55,783 nt of DNA from an uncultured Bacteroides sp. (lineage in GTDB: Bacteria; Bacteroidota; Bacteroidia; Bacteroidales; Bacteroidaceae), in the NCBI GenBank assembly GCA_946628545.1, contig CAMOWU010000009.1, forward strand, positions 1 through 55,783, read 5' to 3'. This document shows positions 53,283 through 55,783 of this stretch, piece by piece (position 1 is the stretch's first letter; each line of letters opens with the position of its first letter). The notes below the pieces were generated by a model. It was not told the origin of the DNA, searched no databases, and saw only the letters and a list, made by a program, of their open reading frames with translations. Made by a program: the position numbers and the translations under genes.

Positions 53283-54418
53283 ATTCAATTATAAAATTAT
53301 GGTCAAGGCTTGTTATGTTCGCTGTTATTATTGCCCTTTTGACCACCCTTCCAACAAACTGTAGCTCTTGTACTTCACTTGATAATTTTCTGAATGATCT
53401 TATGAATCCTTCGGAAAGCGTGAAAGGGAAAGAATACATTTCAAATAAAGAAATACAGAATGCTTGGCCTGATGAATTTGGGAAATTAATTACAATAAAA
53501 TTAACCGAGTACAATATTCAATTCACAGAAATTGACAAAACCAACAATGTCATCCAACAGGAACTTACCCCAATAGATTTATTAATTGAGGAATATAAGA
53601 ATGAGGTCCACAAACAAAAGAATTATTGCAAGAATGCAAAAATAGAGCAAGCAACACTCTTGAAATGGATATCTGAAAATAATTCGAAAATAGAATATAT
53701 CAAAAAGAAATATGAAGAATTATCAAATAAAAATAATCAAATCAAAAAAGAAATAGACAAGTTGATTTCAAATCTCAAATCATTAAAAGATGCAATTGGC
53801 AATAATAGATACAAAAAAAGGGCAGATAGCAGTGACCAAGATGAAGAAGTGTTTTTTGGTAACTTCATAACAAAAGAAGAATATGAGTCAATAAAAAAAG
53901 AACGAAAAGAGCAAATAGAAAAGCTTTTAAGAGAAAAGATTGACCCACTTGTTATGGAAATAAAAGCAAACACTAAAACTATATCAAATTTGAATAATCG
54001 AATAGATGAATGTGTTAGACAGATAGAAAGAATGAACAAAGAGTTGGAGCGTATTATAATTATAAAAGAAGACGATGATAAAACAACTGATAAGGAAAAA
54101 GATGAGGACAAAGTATATTATTATATCATTGGTGACGAAGAGGAACTGAAATCAAAAGGAGTAGTCACATCGAATAATTTATATGCTGGAACGAAAGTAA
54201 ATACTAAATTAGATAAAAACTTATTTGCCTTATTAACACAATCAGATAGAAGTATTCTTCTTGGAGGCGAAAACGACATATTTGATATAGTTTCAGACAA
54301 TCCTGAAGATAGTTATGAAATCAAAAACATAAATAAGACTAAAGTATTGGTTATAAAGGATGTGAAGAGATTCTGGAGTAATACAGAATTTCTCGTCATT
54401 AAAAAAAGAGCAAAATAA
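53279..54418 (+). CDS. Exported coiled-coil protein with a Cbp1-like C-terminal domain
   Basis: The 379-residue product has an N-terminal hydrophobic segment (about 8-25) followed by TNCSSC. The lipobox is poor, so it may be a lipoprotein or an anchored protein. About 95-275 is highly charged heptad-rich coiled coil (KKYEELSNKNNQIKKEIDKL). The C-terminal ~100 residues (VYYYIIGDEEELKSKGV, then FWSNTEFLVIKK) match a domain I know from Bacteroidales coiled-coil lipoproteins, often annotated as Cbp1-type collagen-binding adhesins, where YYVIGxKKELKxKG and FWSxxKYLVI recur. The adhesin label is weak. Its place in the operon suggests an envelope output of the kinase circuit. Confidence 0.82.
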   Translation: MNSIIKLWSRLVMFAVIIALLTTLPTNCSSCTSLDNFLNDLMNPSESVKGKEYISNKEIQNAWPDEFGKLITIKLTEYNIQFTEIDKTNNVIQQELTPIDLLIEEYKNEVHKQKNYCKNAKIEQATLLKWISENNSKIEYIKKKYEELSNKNNQIKKEIDKLISNLKSLKDAIGNNRYKKRADSSDQDEEVFFGNFITKEEYESIKKERKEQIEKLLREKIDPLVMEIKANTKTISNLNNRIDECVRQIERMNKELERIIIIKEDDDKTTDKEKDEDKVYYYIIGDEEELKSKGVVTSNNLYAGTKVNTKLDKNLFALLTQSDRSILLGGENDIFDIVSDNPEDSYEIKNINKTKVLVIKDVKRFWSNTEFLVIKKRAK

Positions 54419-54452
54419 CTTCAAGAACTATTCATATAATAAACATTGAATC

Positions 54453-55514
54453 ATGGAAGAAACCGACAAACAACAACAAATGCAAGTTGCAGTACCTTAT
54501 GCGACTAAGCAAATGTTTCTAAGCTCAATTGTAGATATGCTATCAAATTATAATTGGCCGAATGGAGCAATAAAGTGTATCAATCCTAACAACACTAAGC
54601 TTATATTTCTTTATGGAAATCGAATTAAGGTTAACGTTGAGGGTGATTATACAGCAAAAGTAGATGGCGAATACCTCATTGCAATAAATGACCAGAAAGC
54701 AACTATACCAAATGGAATGATGTACAATGGTACTATTCCAAAAACTCCCTACGAATTCATTCTCATCAATGAAAATAATTCTACACCTGAATGGGCTAAA
54801 AAGTATTGCCAGCTCTGCTTTGAATGTAAGAGTTTCCAACCCATTTCTTACGTCGAACAGGCAGGCGGAATAAAAGTGGGAGACAATTCTGACAAATCCC
54901 TTCAATCTTGGGTGAAATATGGAGATCTTATTATAAGAGATTTCTCATATCAACTAGCAAACCAGTTGTCGAAGCACTCTCTCACAGCATATCTTGCACT
55001 AAACGTACTACCAAAAGATGTCATTATGAATGCAAGTAGTTTGCTTAACGATAATAATTTCCCTTCTAGGGATGTGGTAGCACATACCCAGTATTATGAA
55101 ACAGAAGCTCCATCTCCTGTTCTAGTTCCCTTCTATCTGCTTGAATTCTCATTTGAAGGTAAAGAATATCATATTTCTATGGCTGCAGATAAGAATTATG
55201 CCCAGCACATTAAAGGCCAAATTCCTCCTGTAAAGATAAAGGAAACAGAAATAATAAAGCCACTTCAGATTGTAGAAAAAGAAATGCCCGAAAAATATAA
55301 GCAGGTTAAGATGGTCAAGTGGTGCTGGGTGTTGGCTATTGTTCTATTCCTAATTGCTAATTTCAAAATAGCATTCATCTATCTTATTGCTTGGTACATA
55401 TGTTATCAAATCATCAAGAAGCCTATAAACAAGCGAGTGAATGAAATTGTGCAGCAGATTATGGACAAAAACAAGGAAAAAGCGGAAATGCTGAAAAAAC
55501 AGCTATTAGGGTGA
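54453..55514 (+). CDS. Unknown protein with C-terminal membrane helices, last gene of the operon
   Basis: The 353-residue product has no signal peptide. Residues 1-285 look soluble and alpha/beta (an N-terminal TKQMFLSSIVDMLSNYNW, a C-x2-C pair in KYCQLCFECKSF, then SPVLVPFYLLEFSFEGKEY). A hydrophobic hairpin at about 293-325 (VLAIVLFLIANFKIAFIYLI) and a basic amphipathic tail follow, as in tail-anchored or peripheral proteins. I do not recognise the family. It shares the AT-rich composition and close spacing of the upstream genes (34 bp after the coiled-coil gene). A hairpin 49 bp behind it probably ends the unit. Confidence 0.8.
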   Translation: MEETDKQQQMQVAVPYATKQMFLSSIVDMLSNYNWPNGAIKCINPNNTKLIFLYGNRIKVNVEGDYTAKVDGEYLIAINDQKATIPNGMMYNGTIPKTPYEFILINENNSTPEWAKKYCQLCFECKSFQPISYVEQAGGIKVGDNSDKSLQSWVKYGDLIIRDFSYQLANQLSKHSLTAYLALNVLPKDVIMNASSLLNDNNFPSRDVVAHTQYYETEAPSPVLVPFYLLEFSFEGKEYHISMAADKNYAQHIKGQIPPVKIKETEIIKPLQIVEKEMPEKYKQVKMVKWCWVLAIVLFLIANFKIAFIYLIAWYICYQIIKKPINKRVNEIVQQIMDKNKEKAEMLKKQLLG

Positions 55515-55563
55515 TATCCGTAAGCATTCGGTGAAGTAAGTACTAAAAATTATGATGACATTG

Positions 55564-55603
55564 CAACAGCAGCTACAACCATATTAGGCTGTAGCTGCTG
55601 TTG
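55564..55603 (+). terminator. 14-bp perfect hairpin closing the operon
   Basis: CAACAGCAGCTACA (55564-55577) pairs with TGTAGCTGCTGTTG (55590-55603) around a 12-nt loop. There is no T-run, so termination is inferred from position between convergent genes. The remaining sequence to 55733 shows no gene. Confidence 0.6.
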
Positions 55604-55733
55604 TACTTCTGTAGCACGGTCGCTATTATTCTTTGTTGGTGATGGTGGTTTCAGGATGTGGCAGCATTCATTTGTGCGGCTGCATCTCCAACAGTTCCTC
55701 CTGTGTGGTGTTTTCCATACAAGTTGAGACGAT

Positions 55734-55783
55734 TCACTTCTGGATCACGGGCCAGCCTTCGGCGTCGAAGGTCATGGGACGGA
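55734..55783 (-). CDS. 3' end of a gene entering from the right, possibly a glycosidase
   Basis: The minus strand reads RPMTFDAEGWPVIQK then TGA at 55736-55734. The xxFDxEGWPV ending resembles C-terminal strands of GH43-type or related five-bladed glycosidases. Only 15 residues are visible, so both the reading frame and the family are tentative. Confidence 0.4.
   Translation of the reverse strand, partial: RPMTFDAEGWPVIQK

Noticed and set aside
43982-55514. Type VI secretion regulatory cluster (kinase, FHA, PP2C)
   Set aside because: No sheath, tube, baseplate or membrane-complex gene is in the window, and the FHA protein is small with zinc ribbons rather than Fha1-like.
43982-55514. Ter-type phosphorylation triad
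   Set aside because: Kinase and PP2C are present, but I see no von Willebrand A domain protein or TerD family gene inside the window; it could only be revived by genes to the right.

Overview
The window looks like chromosome from a Bacteroidales bacterium, most likely Prevotella or a close relative. The reasons are: many promoters of the Bacteroidetes type (TTTG, about 20 bp, TAnnTTTG); GT3-type glycogen synthase next to a short GT35 phosphorylase; class III fructose-bisphosphatase; a UpxY-type NusG paralogue; C-terminal secretion-tail signatures; and intergenic spacers filled with short tandem repeats. I saw no rRNA, tRNA or CRISPR array.

Layout. 1-1.9 kb: two lipoproteins and a 59-bp tandem repeat. 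1.9-14 kb: housekeeping and envelope genes, all on the plus strand (lon, tgt, an LptF/LptG permease with an odd repeat-coded N-terminus, a DEAD-box helicase, coaX, an outer-membrane protein, lptC, a PpiD-like foldase). 14-18.2 kb: minus-strand operon of a lipoprotein, murB and a PhnP-like hydrolase, then a REP-associated transposase amid its palindromes, and rhaM. 18.2-23 kb: a MATE exporter, a candidate peptide precursor with a PqqD-like partner, and a lipoprotein fusing a nucleoside hydrolase to a P-loop kinase-like domain. 23-27 kb: minus-strand surface-sugar genes (two GT2 transferases, a DegT-family aminotransferase) and ruvC. 27-34.4 kb: gluconeogenesis and glycogen metabolism (class III FBPase, a histidine phosphatase, GT3 synthase, GT35 phosphorylase). 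34.7-42.6 kb: three secreted proteins, two of them arabinan-type hydrolases (GH43, GH127) and one large HExxH protein.

The most unusual part is 42.8-55.5 kb. A long leader with an intrinsic terminator precedes a UpxY/NusG-type antiterminator. That protein normally drives capsule operons. Here it is followed by a visibly AT-richer run of seven tightly packed genes that are not capsule genes: a triple zinc-ribbon protein; a membrane Ser/Thr kinase with five T-[IV]-[RK]-P motifs in its N-terminal tail; a protein with four tandem P-loop ATPase modules, three of them CbxX/CfxQ-like; a zinc-ribbon plus FHA protein carrying the same TIRP motif; a PP2C phosphatase; an exported coiled-coil protein; and a C-terminal membrane protein. 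It reads as a complete phospho-threonine circuit (writer, reader, eraser) coupled to an AAA+ remodelling machine and an envelope output, probably horizontally acquired and switched on as a unit by antitermination. Its biological role cannot be read from the sequence.

The spacers are also informative. One REP/RAYT family has at least six copies or half-copies, one of which supplies a stop codon. There are 53-, 57- and 59-bp tandem arrays, 7-mer arrays with stops in every frame, and 9-mer arrays, one of which has become coding sequence.
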